From Paenibacillus pinisoli (GTDB lineage Bacteria > Bacillota > Bacilli > Paenibacillales > Paenibacillaceae): a stretch of 64,000 nt of DNA. The notes below the pieces were generated by a model, which was not told the origin of the DNA, did not search any database, and saw nothing but the letters and a program-made list of their open reading frames with translations. Position numbers and translations under genes: made by a program. The DNA lies in the NCBI RefSeq assembly GCF_003605435.1, contig NZ_QXQB01000001.1, positions 1,302,001 through 1,366,000 on the forward strand. Reading direction: 5' to 3'. Position 1 is the first letter of the stretch. Each line of letters starts with the position of its first letter. This document shows positions 18,328 through 27,454 of the stretch, piece after piece.

Positions 18328-19953
18328 TTATTGAGTTAGCTTCGCGACATTCTCTTCATACTTCTTCTGCTGGAACGCCACCACTTTATCGAAGCCGAGC
18401 TTCTCGCGGTCCTGCAGGAAATCATTGAAGATCACATCGAAATCCTCATCCGACTTGGACAAAATCATCTTCGGCAGCGCCTTGCCCCACTGCTGGCGAA
18501 TCTTCTGCGAGATGATGCCTTCTTCTGTTGTGCCTTGCGGATTCAGATTGCTGAAGGCGGAGAAGTTATGCGTCTTCCCTCTTGTCCAATCCTCCAGGAT
18601 GGTGTATTGCTCTTTCGTAGGCGGAGCCCATCTGAGCCACATGCTGTAGTCGGTCATCATAAAATAGCTGTATTGTGTGCCATAGTCGAACTCCGTCTCG
18701 TCGATAACCTTCTGATACAGCTGGTCTTTGCCGTCAATCGTATCATAGGTTACCCCTTTTTCACCAAGGGCGAAGTCCTTCTGGCCTTCCTCGCTGATCA
18801 TATACGTCAGGAACTCGATCGCTCTCTTCTTATCCTTCACATCCTTGGAGATCAGCGTGAGGCCCCAGCCTCCGATTTCCGGTCCGCTCAGTGTCGGCGG
18901 CTCCAGCTTCGAGTTGGAAGGTCCGTCGATCGACATGTAGATGCGGCTTGGGTCCTTCTGGTATACGATGTTTTGCTGCGAGCTCATGTCCTTCCATTGG
19001 AACAGCATCGCGAAGTAGCGTCCTTGCGCGATCTTCTCTTCCATCTGCGGTCTCTTGTCGATGAAGATGTCCTTGGACAGCAGTCCTTCGCTATTCGCTT
19101 GGCGGAAGGTTTTCAGCCAGCTGATGTACTCAGGATTAGTCGTGCGGTCGTTCAGCTTGCCATCTACCTCTTGCGGAATCGCAAGGAAGTTCTGCAGGTA
19201 GTTCTCCAGCGCGTAGTTGCCTGTGTCGGTGAACTCATGCAGGCCAAGCGGAATAAGCGGCTGGCCGTCTACTTCCGGGAACTTCTCCTTCGCAAGCTTC
19301 AGCGCATTGATGAAGCCTTCCGGCGTTCTCATATCCGGCTTGCCAAGCGCTTCATACATATCCTTGCGAACCATGAAGGTTTGCGTGGATGTGAACAGCG
19401 ATTCGTTCGCCGCATAATCCCGCGGAGACGACGAGTTGTTCGGATAACCGTAGAAGTTGCCGTCCGGCTCAGCGAACCAGGAAGCCTTGGACGGGTCGAT
19501 TACTTTGTAGAAGTACGGGTCATACTGGTCTGCCAGCTCGTTCAGCGGCAAGACCATCTTGCCTTCAATCAGACGCTTCACCGCGTCGTCGTTCGCATCC
19601 AGCGTAATAAGATCTGGCAGCTTGCCGGAGGCGATCATCGTGTTGATTTTCTCGTTTTCGTTGCCTGCCGGTACGATCAGATTCAGGTTAACGCCTGTTT
19701 TCTTCGTAATATACTGGGATGTCGGGTCGGAGCCCCATTTCTTTTGGAACCAGGAGTAATTCAAGTACCAATCGAACGTAATCGGGTCGGTATTGTCCTT
19801 CCAGCCCGGCGCATCCGGATTAAGCGCGGTTTGCTCCGCAGACGGCTTAGGCGTCTCGCTGCTTTTGTTGCCGCCATTCGAGGCACAGCCCGCCGCGGTC
19901 AGCAGCAAGCTGATCAATGTAACTGCGGTAATGAATTTACGCATAACTGCCAT
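18328..19953 (-). CDS. Extracellular sugar-binding lipoprotein (LipO/YtcQ type)
   Basis: A 541-residue substrate-binding protein. The signal peptide ends in the lipobox LTAAGC (about residues 18-23), and a Ser/Thr/Lys/Pro-rich linker follows. The large size and the pattern DPITFDWYLNYSWF near the start place it in the family-1 solute-binding proteins used for oligosaccharides or lipo-uronate-type compounds. It should deliver substrate to the two permeases encoded just upstream. GAGGGG lies 8 bp before the chosen ATG. Confidence 0.9.
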   Translation of the reverse strand: MAVMRKFITAVTLISLLLTAAGCASNGGNKSSETPKPSAEQTALNPDAPGWKDNTDPITFDWYLNYSWFQKKWGSDPTSQYITKKTGVNLNLIVPAGNENEKINTMIASGKLPDLITLDANDDAVKRLIEGKMVLPLNELADQYDPYFYKVIDPSKASWFAEPDGNFYGYPNNSSSPRDYAANESLFTSTQTFMVRKDMYEALGKPDMRTPEGFINALKLAKEKFPEVDGQPLIPLGLHEFTDTGNYALENYLQNFLAIPQEVDGKLNDRTTNPEYISWLKTFRQANSEGLLSKDIFIDKRPQMEEKIAQGRYFAMLFQWKDMSSQQNIVYQKDPSRIYMSIDGPSNSKLEPPTLSGPEIGGWGLTLISKDVKDKKRAIEFLTYMISEEGQKDFALGEKGVTYDTIDGKDQLYQKVIDETEFDYGTQYSYFMMTDYSMWLRWAPPTKEQYTILEDWTRGKTHNFSAFSNLNPQGTTEEGIISQKIRQQWGKALPKMILSKSDEDFDVIFNDFLQDREKLGFDKVVAFQQKKYEENVAKLTQ

Positions 19954-20030
19954 TATTGATACCCCTCTCTATGATGATTATATATGCTCTCAGCTTTGCC
20001 TGGCCAATAGCATTGCTGTGAAAGCCTTCT

Positions 20031-20906
20031 CTATTCTTTCATGGAGCCAATCATAAAGCCTTTGACAAAATACTTTTGCAGGAAAGGATATACAAATACG
20101 ATAGGCAGCGTCGCCACAACCATCGTAGCGAGCTTGACCGATTGCGACGTGACCGTCTTGGTTACGCCCGTTACGGTCGAGACGATCTGATTGGAGCCGG
20201 ACAGCGCCACGATCCGGTATAGGAACGTCTGAATCGGCTGCAGGTTCGGATCGTTGACATAAATCACGCCGGCAAAATAATCATTCCATTGATACACGCC
20301 ATGGAACAGCGCGATCGTGGCCACAACCGGCATCGAGACCGGTATAATGACCCGTACGAAAATGCTGAAATCGTTGGCGCCGTCCATCTTGGCCGCTTCC
20401 TCCAGGCCGTACGGAATCTCGCGGAAGAACGTCATAAAGATAATCAGGTCGAAGAAGCTGAACATGGCTGGGATAATATAAACCCAAAAGGTATCAAGCA
20501 AGTGCAAGTCACGCAGCAGCAAGTACTGCGGAATGAGCCCCCCGCTGAAAAACATCGTGATCGTGCCGATAATAAGATACAGCTTCCGTCCTGCCAGCTC
20601 CCTCTGGGAGACCGCATAGGCGACCATCGCTGTGAAGAAGACGTGGATGAAGGTGCCGAGCACCGTCTTCGCGACCGTAATGCCGAAGGCAGTCATCAGA
20701 CCATCGTTTTTGAACACGGTCGTATAGCTCTCCAGACTGAACACCCGTGGAAGCCAATAGATGCCCCCGCGCATGGCGTCCGTTCCTTCATTGAAGGAAT
20801 TGATAAGCACATACCAGACCGGATAAAGCGTTGCGAAGCAGATCAATAGCATGACCAGCATATTAAACCAGTCGAATATTTTTTCTGATCGTAAGCGTGT
20901 TTGCAT
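20031..20906 (-). CDS. ABC sugar transporter permease (LplC/YtcP type)
   Basis: A 291-residue inner-membrane permease with six hydrophobic segments. The conserved cytoplasmic EAA loop reads GLEEAAKMDGANDFSIFVRVIIP-like (short form EEAAKMDGAND), where the shared ATPase docks. The C-terminus KYFVKGFMIGSMKE is typical of LplC relatives. No ATPase gene is in this operon, as usual for these systems, which borrow a general ATPase such as MsmX. It lies between the binding protein and the partner permease. Confidence 0.92.
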   Translation of the reverse strand: MQTRLRSEKIFDWFNMLVMLLICFATLYPVWYVLINSFNEGTDAMRGGIYWLPRVFSLESYTTVFKNDGLMTAFGITVAKTVLGTFIHVFFTAMVAYAVSQRELAGRKLYLIIGTITMFFSGGLIPQYLLLRDLHLLDTFWVYIIPAMFSFFDLIIFMTFFREIPYGLEEAAKMDGANDFSIFVRVIIPVSMPVVATIALFHGVYQWNDYFAGVIYVNDPNLQPIQTFLYRIVALSGSNQIVSTVTGVTKTVTSQSVKLATMVVATLPIVFVYPFLQKYFVKGFMIGSMKE

Positions 20907-20920
20907 AGTCCGTCCACCCT

Positions 20921-21889
20921 TTAAAATAATGATGTGTTATTGAGTCTTTTGGTGATGCTGTTCGCCGTGAGCAGCAGAATAAATGCGATGACTGACTTGA
21001 CGAGCCCAACGGCTGTAGCATAAGAGTAACGGCCTTGCGAGATGCCGATCTGGTAGACATACGTATCGATGACGTTGCTGGCTACTTCGTTCAACTGGTT
21101 TTTCAGCACGAAGATTTGATCAAAGTTCGAGTTCAGAATGCCGCTGACTGCCAGGATGAACAGGATGGTGATAGTGCCCTTGATCATCGGGAGCGTAATG
21201 TAGTACATCTTCTGGAACCGTCCTGCGCCGTCAATCGTCGCCGCTTCGTACAGCTCTGGAGACACCCCCGTAATCGCTGCCAAATAGATGATGGCGGACC
21301 AGCCGAGCTCCTTCCATATATCCGAGCTGACGATGATCGTCCAGAAGTAGCTAGGCTCAGCCAGATAGCTGATCGGCTCATGGATGAAGCCTAGCGCCAG
21401 CAATACTTTGTTTATGATGCCCACATCCGCAAGCCAGGTTGTCAGAATGCCGCCCAGGATAACCCAGGAGAGAAAATGCGGCAGGTAGGAGATGGTCTGT
21501 ACCGCTTTCTTGAAGCGAACCGACCGCAGCTCGTTCAGCAACAGCGCGAACAGGATTGGCATCGGGAATCCGATCAGGAGCTTCAGCAAGCTCATCCCGA
21601 ACGTGTTCTTAATGACATAGCCGAGGCTGTCATCCTCGAAAAACTCTTTGAAGTGATAGAGTCCCACCCATGGCGCGGAGCTGATGGATTGAACGATGTT
21701 GTATTCCTTGAATGCGATGATAATGCCGTATATGGGGATGTAGTGGAAGATGATCAGCCACACCATGCCCGACAGCGCCATGAGCTGCAGGATCTTTTGC
21801 CTTTTCAGTTTTTTGAAGAAGAGAGCCGCCTTGTGTACGCGGGTTGCTTCATTGCCGTGCTTCTCTGGGATGGTAACCTGTGAGTCCAT
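20921..21889 (-). CDS. ABC sugar transporter permease (LplB/YteP type)
   Basis: A 322-residue membrane permease. After a basic cytoplasmic start it has six hydrophobic segments; the EAA loop is ELYEAATIDGAGRFQKMYYI, and the C-terminus SITKRLNNTSLF is the usual LplB ending. It pairs with the next permease to form the channel. It is the first gene of the uptake operon. GGAGG precedes the ATG, and a possible -10 TATACT with a weak -35 TTATGA (18-bp spacing) lies about 50 bp upstream. Confidence 0.92.
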   Translation of the reverse strand: MDSQVTIPEKHGNEATRVHKAALFFKKLKRQKILQLMALSGMVWLIIFHYIPIYGIIIAFKEYNIVQSISSAPWVGLYHFKEFFEDDSLGYVIKNTFGMSLLKLLIGFPMPILFALLLNELRSVRFKKAVQTISYLPHFLSWVILGGILTTWLADVGIINKVLLALGFIHEPISYLAEPSYFWTIIVSSDIWKELGWSAIIYLAAITGVSPELYEAATIDGAGRFQKMYYITLPMIKGTITILFILAVSGILNSNFDQIFVLKNQLNEVASNVIDTYVYQIGISQGRYSYATAVGLVKSVIAFILLLTANSITKRLNNTSLF

Positions 21890-22008
21890 CGCGGCATTCC
21901 TCCGTATCTGTTCCTATCTCGTTTTGGTATTCCAAGTATAGAACAGGTCGCAGAACGCTCATAAGGAGGGAGATTTCGTTTATGGTTGCAATTTTTCAGG
22001 TGAGGGGG

Positions 22009-22575
22009 ATGGCTGAGCGCGCACTGCGCAAGAAAATATTCTTACGATCGCTGTTGTATCCGGATTCCCTTGAACGATTTGCTTAGGGTGGAATCCGGAT
22101 ACAAAGGCGAACGCTACGCTTCTACAGAACATTTTCTTGCTCCGTTTGCTCTCAGCCATGGAGAGGGAAGAGAGAAGACCGAACGAAAGTACTCTATGCT
22201 CTTCGTTTTCGGTTGCAATTTTTTAAGGCAAATTCATAGCTGGGCGACACACTCGCAAGAAAATATTCTGTGTTGCATGGCTGGACACAAACTGCGCAAG
22301 AAAATATTCTTACGATCGCTGTTGTATCCAGATTCCCTTGAACGATTTGCTTAGGGTGGAATCCGGATACAAAGGCGAACGCTACGCTTCTACAGAACTT
22401 TTTCTTGCTCCGTTTGCTCTCAGCCATGGAGGGAGTTAAGGGAGACAACCAAACCGAAACTGACCTATAATTCGTTTTGGGTTGCAATTTTACAAAATAA
22501 GTTGAAATTCGAATACAAAGGCGAAACGCTACGCTTCTACAGAACATTTTCTTGCTCCGTTTGCTCTCATCCATT
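22009..22575. repeat. Cluster of ~150-bp imperfect palindromic repeat elements (right bracket)
   Basis: Two nearly full copies (22009-22160 and 22277-22426) and a right-arm remnant (about 22500-22575), plus a left-arm fragment near 22225-22275. Each copy reads ATGGCTGA-type end, CGCAAGAAAATATTCTTACG, CGCTGTTGTATCC, a central loop with CTTGAACGATTTGC, then the complementary arm GGATACAAAGGCGAACGC back to CAGCCAT. The family is the same as at 11119-11680. No gene was seen between 21890 and 22723. Confidence 0.87.
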
Positions 22576-22638
22576 TGAGGGGAAGGGAGAAGACAGAACG
22601 AAAGACTCGCTGCTCTTCGTTTTCGGTCACAAAAGTTC

Positions 22639-22685
22639 AAAGCCGCAAGCTCCAGGCAGCTTGGCCCGGGAACTTGCGGCTTTTT
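22639..22685. terminator. Probable bidirectional terminator downstream of the MFS exporter gene
   Basis: AGCCGCAAG (22641-22649) pairs with CTTGCGGCT (22673-22681). Five T follow on the plus strand and TTTGAACTTTT on the minus strand, where it would end the MFS gene transcript. Confidence 0.7.
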
Positions 22686-22723
22686 CGCTTCACTTGTGTG
22701 TTGTGGGCAAGCGATGCCCTTCG

Positions 22724-24214
22724 TTAGTGCATCATTGATTTATTGGATTCACTCGATTTGACATGCTTCATAAAGAACGATATGAACAAGGCAATAATCG
22801 TCATTGCGCCGGCGAATATAAATGCGCCTTTGATGCCAAATACGAAGGAAGCCGGCAAATGCTCGATCATCGCGGGATCGACTTGTCCCAGATTAAGGCC
22901 ACCGCTCATATCAAAGCCCTTGTCGCGCAAGAAGCTGGTTTGACCCATCGACAACATCGTCATCGCCAGCGCACTGCCAATCGCTCCAGCCACCTGCGTC
23001 AATGTGCTCATAATGGCCGTTCCATGCGGGTAAGCCTCTGCCGGCAGCTGATTCATGCCATTGGTTTGCCCCGGCATCATGACCATAGACAAAGCAATCA
23101 TAAGCACGCAATCCAAGACGATAACAAACATGGTAGAGGAAGAAAGCGAAATCGTCGAGAACAGGAACATGATGATACCGACTAAGATTAACCCGGGTAT
23201 AATTAATTTTCTTGGTCCGTATTTATCAAATAATTTGCCCATAAATGGAGCGAGCACACCGCTTATAAGCGTGCCAGGCAACAAGAGCAGGCCAGCCTGC
23301 AACGGATTTTTGCCAAGGCCGCTCTGCAGCAGCATCGGCAGCAACAGCATGGATGACAGAAGCAGCATCATGACGACAACAAATAGGACAACCGACAACG
23401 AAAACATCCGATAACGGAACACACGAAGGTTCATAAGCGGTGATTCAATACGGAACTGGCGCCAAGTGAAGAGGATAAGCCCTAGCACGCCAACAATAAA
23501 GAAAGAGATAACCAGAATATTGTCCCAGCCAATTTCGCCGGCTTTACTGAAACCAAATAATAAGCTGCCAAAACCGATAGTGGAAAGCACGATAGATAGT
23601 AAATCGATTTTTGGACGCGTAAGCTCCGAGATATTTTTCAAGAAAATAATACCGATAAGCAGCGAAACAAACAGAATGGAGCTGGAAATCCAGAATATCC
23701 AATGCCAAGACAGCTTTTCAATGATCAAGCCGGCAATGGTTGGACCGGATGCAGGCGCAAACGTCAGCACTAGCCCCATCAATCCCATAGCCGCACCGCG
23801 CCTCTCCGGCGGGAACAGGATCAGTATGGCATTTAACATAAGCGGCATCAGCAGGGCTGTACCCGAGGCCTGAAAAATGCGAGCCGCTAGAAGCACCTCA
23901 AAGCTGGGCGCCAAGCCGGCAATAAGCGAGCCAAGTGTGGATAAAGAGAGAGAGGCAATAAAAAGCTGTCTCGTGGAAAACCATTGGAGCAACAGACCTG
24001 ACACTGGGCCCATAATACCGAGTACCAGCATGTAACCTGTCGTTAGCCATTGTATGGTAGTAGGACCCACCTGCAATTGCTTCATCAGCTCCGGCAGCGC
24101 AATATTCAGGGCTGTTTCACTGAACATGCCTATAAAACAGCCTAATAATAACGAAATCAGAATCGGCGTTGTGCTTGCTTGTTTGGGTGCATTGGTTTGA
24201 ATAGATGCTTCCAT
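22724..24214 (-). CDS. MFS multidrug exporter, DHA2 (14-helix) family
   Basis: A 496-residue transporter with about fourteen hydrophobic segments. ETALNIALPELMKQL in helix 1 and WLTTGYMLVLGIMGPVSG are typical of DHA2 proton-drug antiporters, and helix 5 carries APASGPTIAGLI (antiporter motif C-like). It should expel toxic compounds using the proton gradient. It starts 69 bp after the MerR-type regulator gene in the same direction, so both probably come from the MerR-controlled promoter at 25091-25121. Confidence 0.9.
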   Translation of the reverse strand: MEASIQTNAPKQASTTPILISLLLGCFIGMFSETALNIALPELMKQLQVGPTTIQWLTTGYMLVLGIMGPVSGLLLQWFSTRQLFIASLSLSTLGSLIAGLAPSFEVLLAARIFQASGTALLMPLMLNAILILFPPERRGAAMGLMGLVLTFAPASGPTIAGLIIEKLSWHWIFWISSSILFVSLLIGIIFLKNISELTRPKIDLLSIVLSTIGFGSLLFGFSKAGEIGWDNILVISFFIVGVLGLILFTWRQFRIESPLMNLRVFRYRMFSLSVVLFVVVMMLLLSSMLLLPMLLQSGLGKNPLQAGLLLLPGTLISGVLAPFMGKLFDKYGPRKLIIPGLILVGIIMFLFSTISLSSSTMFVIVLDCVLMIALSMVMMPGQTNGMNQLPAEAYPHGTAIMSTLTQVAGAIGSALAMTMLSMGQTSFLRDKGFDMSGGLNLGQVDPAMIEHLPASFVFGIKGAFIFAGAMTIIALFISFFMKHVKSSESNKSMMH

Positions 24215-24283
24215 GTCTCACTCTCCGGTTCATTATGACTAAAAATAGTTGTGGTTTAACAGAGTATCCGATCAACTAGAATA

Positions 24284-25075
24284 CTAGGGTCCGGCGGCCG
24301 CAGCAGATTTCTGGGAACAATGCTGATAACTAAAAGCTTCATGCAGGTAGTGCATAAATTCCGGCTCCAAGCAGATCGGAAAGAAATGCCGCTCTGCCTC
24401 CTCCAGCACTTTCCCTACCTCACTTGTCGATAGCTCATCAAGAGCTTGTCCCAGCATTCTCTCGAACATTGCCTTCAGAGCATGCGTGCGCTCCCGAACA
24501 AGTGAATGTTCCGGGGCGAGCCCTTGCTTGGACATAACCAGCAGATCATTAAGTCCTAGCGTCACCTCGCGTTCTGCCTCAAGCCGTTCTTCCACGCTTG
24601 CTCCATTCATAAACATCGTTTGCATGATTTCTTCCGGCAGACGCTCAGAGAACCACTGCATCTGCTCTCCCTCATGTTGAATGGAATGGATCATCATCAT
24701 AATGAACCCGGGATCAATCGTATCGTTATCCTTCACGATCGCCCTTACCCGTTCAATGGTAGCCACAATACGCTGGATATGCCGCTGCTTCTGCAGCAGA
24801 AGCTCATATTGCATCTTCAGAGAAGCATGAAAATCTTTGCTGTCCTGCTCCAAATACTTGCCGATGTCATCCAAGGAATAGTCCAAATATTTTAAGGTCA
24901 AAATTTTATGGAACCGCAGCAAGTCCTCATCGTCATAAATCCGGTGTCCCTGTTCATTGTGGCGGCTTGGCCTCAGCAGCCCTTTGCGGTCATAATAGCG
25001 CAGCGTGCGTTCCGTCGTTGAAGTCAATTTCACGAGCGAACCAACGGTATAATAAGACTTGTTTATCCTTCTCAA
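24284..25075 (-). CDS. MerR-family transcriptional regulator
   Basis: A 263-residue regulator. The N-terminal winged helix-turn-helix (YYTVGSLVKLTSTTERTLRYYDRKGLLRP, in short TERTLRYYDRKGLL) is clear, followed by the long dimerisation helix and a 150-residue effector domain with no recognised ligand motif. MerR proteins twist promoters with 19-bp spacers; such a promoter lies directly upstream, implying autoregulation and control of the downstream MFS exporter. The start is unclear: TTG at 25075 abuts AAAGGGG with no spacing, and the predicted transcript would begin only about 9 bases earlier. Confidence 0.88.
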   Translation of the reverse strand: MRRINKSYYTVGSLVKLTSTTERTLRYYDRKGLLRPSRHNEQGHRIYDDEDLLRFHKILTLKYLDYSLDDIGKYLEQDSKDFHASLKMQYELLLQKQRHIQRIVATIERVRAIVKDNDTIDPGFIMMMIHSIQHEGEQMQWFSERLPEEIMQTMFMNGASVEERLEAEREVTLGLNDLLVMSKQGLAPEHSLVRERTHALKAMFERMLGQALDELSTSEVGKVLEEAERHFFPICLEPEFMHYLHEAFSYQHCSQKSAAAAGP

Positions 25076-25090
25076 CCCCTTTCTAGTGCC

Positions 25091-25121
25091 AGTATATCGC
25101 CTGACGCTGCGTCAGGCGCAA
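25091..25121 (-). promoter_or_regulatory. MerR-type promoter with 19-bp spacer and perfect dyad
   Basis: On the minus strand TTGCGC (25121-25116) and TATACT (25096-25091) are separated by 19 bp, the distorted spacing that MerR-family activators correct. The spacer holds CTGACGC-A-GCGTCAG, and the symmetry extends to 10-bp arms (CGCCTGACGC and its complement) around the central A. Confidence 0.85.
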
Positions 25122-25148
25122 GCTGTTTCTTTGCTCTAAAAAACGCAA

Positions 25149-25184
25149 TAAAAAATGATTTCCCGCCGCCCAGAAATCATTTTT
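25149..25184. terminator. Bidirectional-type terminator hairpin
   Basis: AAAAAATGATTTC pairs perfectly with GAAATCATTTTTT around a GC-rich ten-base loop, so A and T runs flank the stem on both strands. It lies between the merR promoter and the exonuclease gene end and insulates the two. Confidence 0.75.
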
Positions 25185-25223
25185 TATAGTTCAATATAGC
25201 TCTTTCATCTATGAGCATAAAAA

Positions 25224-25250
25224 AAGGCAACCTTCTCATAAGGTTGCCTT
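25224..25250 (-). terminator. Terminator after the exonuclease gene
   Basis: An 11-bp perfect stem (AAGGCAACCTT and its complement, five-base loop) followed on the minus strand by seven T, 9 bp after the stop codon. Confidence 0.9.
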
Positions 25251-25258
25251 CGTCATAT

Positions 25259-26119
25259 TTAACCGATCATTTTCAGCAAGGTCGACAGACGGTATTTCTC
25301 AAATACAACAGAAACCTCATCCATCGGAACCGACCAGGCGCAGTCATCGAACTGGCATTCAATCGGCACCTCAATATTAATTCTGGCGAGCGTTCTGGAC
25401 AAATGCAGCATATCCAAATCGGCTTCAATCTTCGCCTTCACGCTCTTCGGCAAAATGTCGAGATTGCTGAGAATGCCGTCTATAGATTCATATTCAGCAA
25501 GCAGCTTTAAGGCCGTCTTCTCACCAATGCCCTTCACGCCAGGGTAGTTGTCGCTCGTATCCCCTGTCAGCCCCTTCATCTCAATGACTTGGAACGGCTG
25601 AATGCCCTTGTCCTCTCTGAGGAAGTCCAAATCATACACGGCATAATTGGACCTGCCTTTTTTCATGATGATGACATGAACATCCTCGTTCACGAGCTGC
25701 AGCATATCCTGATCGCCTGTAAGAATATAGACTTGTCCGACCGTGCGGAACATTCGAGCAACCGTACCGATGCAATCATCCGCCTCGTATCCCTCAAGTC
25801 CGATGTTCGGGATTTGAAGAGAAGCAACAAGCTCTTTCACCAGCGAAAATTGCGGAATCAAATCCTCAGGAGCTTCAGGACGATTGGCTTTGTAGTTGGA
25901 ATACAAATCCGTTCTGAAGGTCTTGCTCCCCATGTCCCAGCAGCAAATCACATGAGATGGCTTGAATTCATTCACCGCATCAAACAAGTACTGAAAAAAA
26001 CCATAAATCGCATTGGTAGGCGTTCCGTCCTCAATTCTTCTAGCGCTGTACGACTGCGCAAAGTAAGCTCTGAACAGCAGCGCCATTCCATCCACGACAA
26101 GTATTTTGTTGCGTTCCAT
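25259..26119 (-). CDS. 5'-3' exonuclease, YpcP-like
   Basis: About 286 residues, matching the stand-alone 5'-3' exonucleases related to the N-terminal domain of DNA polymerase I. Metal-binding acids are seen in LVVDGMALLFR, CCWDMGSKTFR, EGYEADDCIG and LTGDQDMLQL, with a helix-hairpin-helix at GVKGIGEKTALKLL. It removes RNA primers and flaps. The ATG at 26119 begins at the conserved MERNKILVVDG, though its AGGGG site is 12 bp away; two upstream ATGs (26131 and 26146) are possible. Confidence 0.9.
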   Translation of the reverse strand: MERNKILVVDGMALLFRAYFAQSYSARRIEDGTPTNAIYGFFQYLFDAVNEFKPSHVICCWDMGSKTFRTDLYSNYKANRPEAPEDLIPQFSLVKELVASLQIPNIGLEGYEADDCIGTVARMFRTVGQVYILTGDQDMLQLVNEDVHVIIMKKGRSNYAVYDLDFLREDKGIQPFQVIEMKGLTGDTSDNYPGVKGIGEKTALKLLAEYESIDGILSNLDILPKSVKAKIEADLDMLHLSRTLARINIEVPIECQFDDCAWSVPMDEVSVVFEKYRLSTLLKMIG

Positions 26120-26227
26120 TGCTATTATCATCCCCTGTCCCAACATCTTTCCTAATTGTAGTATGAGCTGAGGGTGCGGAGCAATGTTAATTTATGTTGT
26201 GAGCCATGCACACCGTACTCTGCCAAG

Positions 26228-27454
26228 CTAGGAATTAACCTCTCCCCGGATAAAGCGTCCGATTCGCGCCGCCGCTTCCAGCAGTCTGCTTTCGTCTTCC
26301 ACTAGCGCAATCCGGACATAACCTTCGCCCTCTGAGCCAAAAGCCTCGCCTGGCACGACAACAACGCCTGTCGCCTTGAGCATTTCCTGGGAAATGGTTC
26401 TCGAGGTCCATGCCGCCCCCATGTCCCAAGCCATCTCCGGCAGCTGCGCCCATACGAACATTGTCGCTTTTGGCGGCTTAATGTCCCATCCTTCCGAACG
26501 CAGCGCATCCAGGAACAGATCGCGCCTGCGCTCGTACAGCTTGCCGACCTTCGGCTTGCCAGGCGCAGCTATGGCTTCTTGAAGCGCTGCGACAGCCGCT
26601 TGCTGAATCGGATAGAAGGCCCCATAATCGATATTCGCCTTCAGCTCGCGCAGCGCGCCAACCGCTTCCCGGTTGCCCGCCAAGAAACCGATTCGGCAGC
26701 CCGCCATATTAAAGCTCTTGGACATCGAATGAAATTCCACCGCTTGCTCAGCAGCGCCTGGCAGCTCAAGAATGCTCGGCGGCTCGTTGCCGTCGAAGCC
26801 CATCTCGGAATAAGCAAGATCATGAACGACCAATACATGGTGTTCCTTCGCTTTCGTAAGCACCTTCTCGAAGAACGCAAGATCGGCTACAGCGGACACC
26901 GGATTATTGGGATAATTAATGAGGATGAATTTGGCACGATCCCATTGTTCCTCAGTGATAGCGCCCAGATCGGGAAGGTAATCATTCTCCTCCCGCAGCG
27001 GCATCAAGATCGCTTCGACGCCAGCAAGCGCCAGTGAGCCTGCATAGATCGGATAACCCGGATTCGGCAGCAAGGCCGCATCCCCCGGATCGCAGATCGA
27101 CATCGCCAGATGGGCAAGTCCGTCCTGCGAGCCCAGCAGCGTGACCATCTCGCTGGCGGGATCTACGGTGACGCCGAAGCGGTGTTTCATCCAGGCAGCA
27201 GCTGCTTGCTTGAAGGGCATCCCGTCCTTGGTTGCCGGATAAGCATAATTATCGATCTGGAGCGAGGCTTCCGCCAGGGCGCGCCTGACCGTCTCCGAAG
27301 GCGGCTGATCCGGGCTGCCGATGCCAAGGTCAATGATATCTGCCCCTCCTCTCGCCGCTTCCGCTTTCCATGCCGCCACCTCCGAGAAAATCGAAGAGCC
27401 GAGCGCCGAGAGCCGCTCCGAACGCCATGCCTTTACGCCGTGTTGGGCACTCAT
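26228..27454 (-). CDS. Class I/II PLP-dependent aminotransferase
   Basis: About 408 residues, fold type I. It shows LGIGSPDQPPSETV near the start, NYPNNPVSAVAD, VHDLAYSEMGFDG and the cofactor lysine in SMSKSFNMAGCRIGF. The sequence is close to the LL-diaminopimelate/valine-pyruvate-like transaminase branch, but the substrate cannot be fixed. Its ATG overlaps the stop of the ArsC-like gene (ATGATG at 27457-27452), with GGGG 9 bp upstream, so the two are translationally coupled. The other possible start is 27457. Confidence 0.85.
   Translation of the reverse strand: MSAQHGVKAWRSERLSALGSSIFSEVAAWKAEAARGGADIIDLGIGSPDQPPSETVRRALAEASLQIDNYAYPATKDGMPFKQAAAAWMKHRFGVTVDPASEMVTLLGSQDGLAHLAMSICDPGDAALLPNPGYPIYAGSLALAGVEAILMPLREENDYLPDLGAITEEQWDRAKFILINYPNNPVSAVADLAFFEKVLTKAKEHHVLVVHDLAYSEMGFDGNEPPSILELPGAAEQAVEFHSMSKSFNMAGCRIGFLAGNREAVGALRELKANIDYGAFYPIQQAAVAALQEAIAAPGKPKVGKLYERRRDLFLDALRSEGWDIKPPKATMFVWAQLPEMAWDMGAAWTSRTISQEMLKATGVVVVPGEAFGSEGEGYVRIALVEDESRLLEAAARIGRFIRGEVNS

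Noticed and set aside
18535..19959. 474-residue frame opposite the sugar-binding lipoprotein
   Set aside because: Arg-rich shadow; the minus-strand frame has a lipobox and family features.
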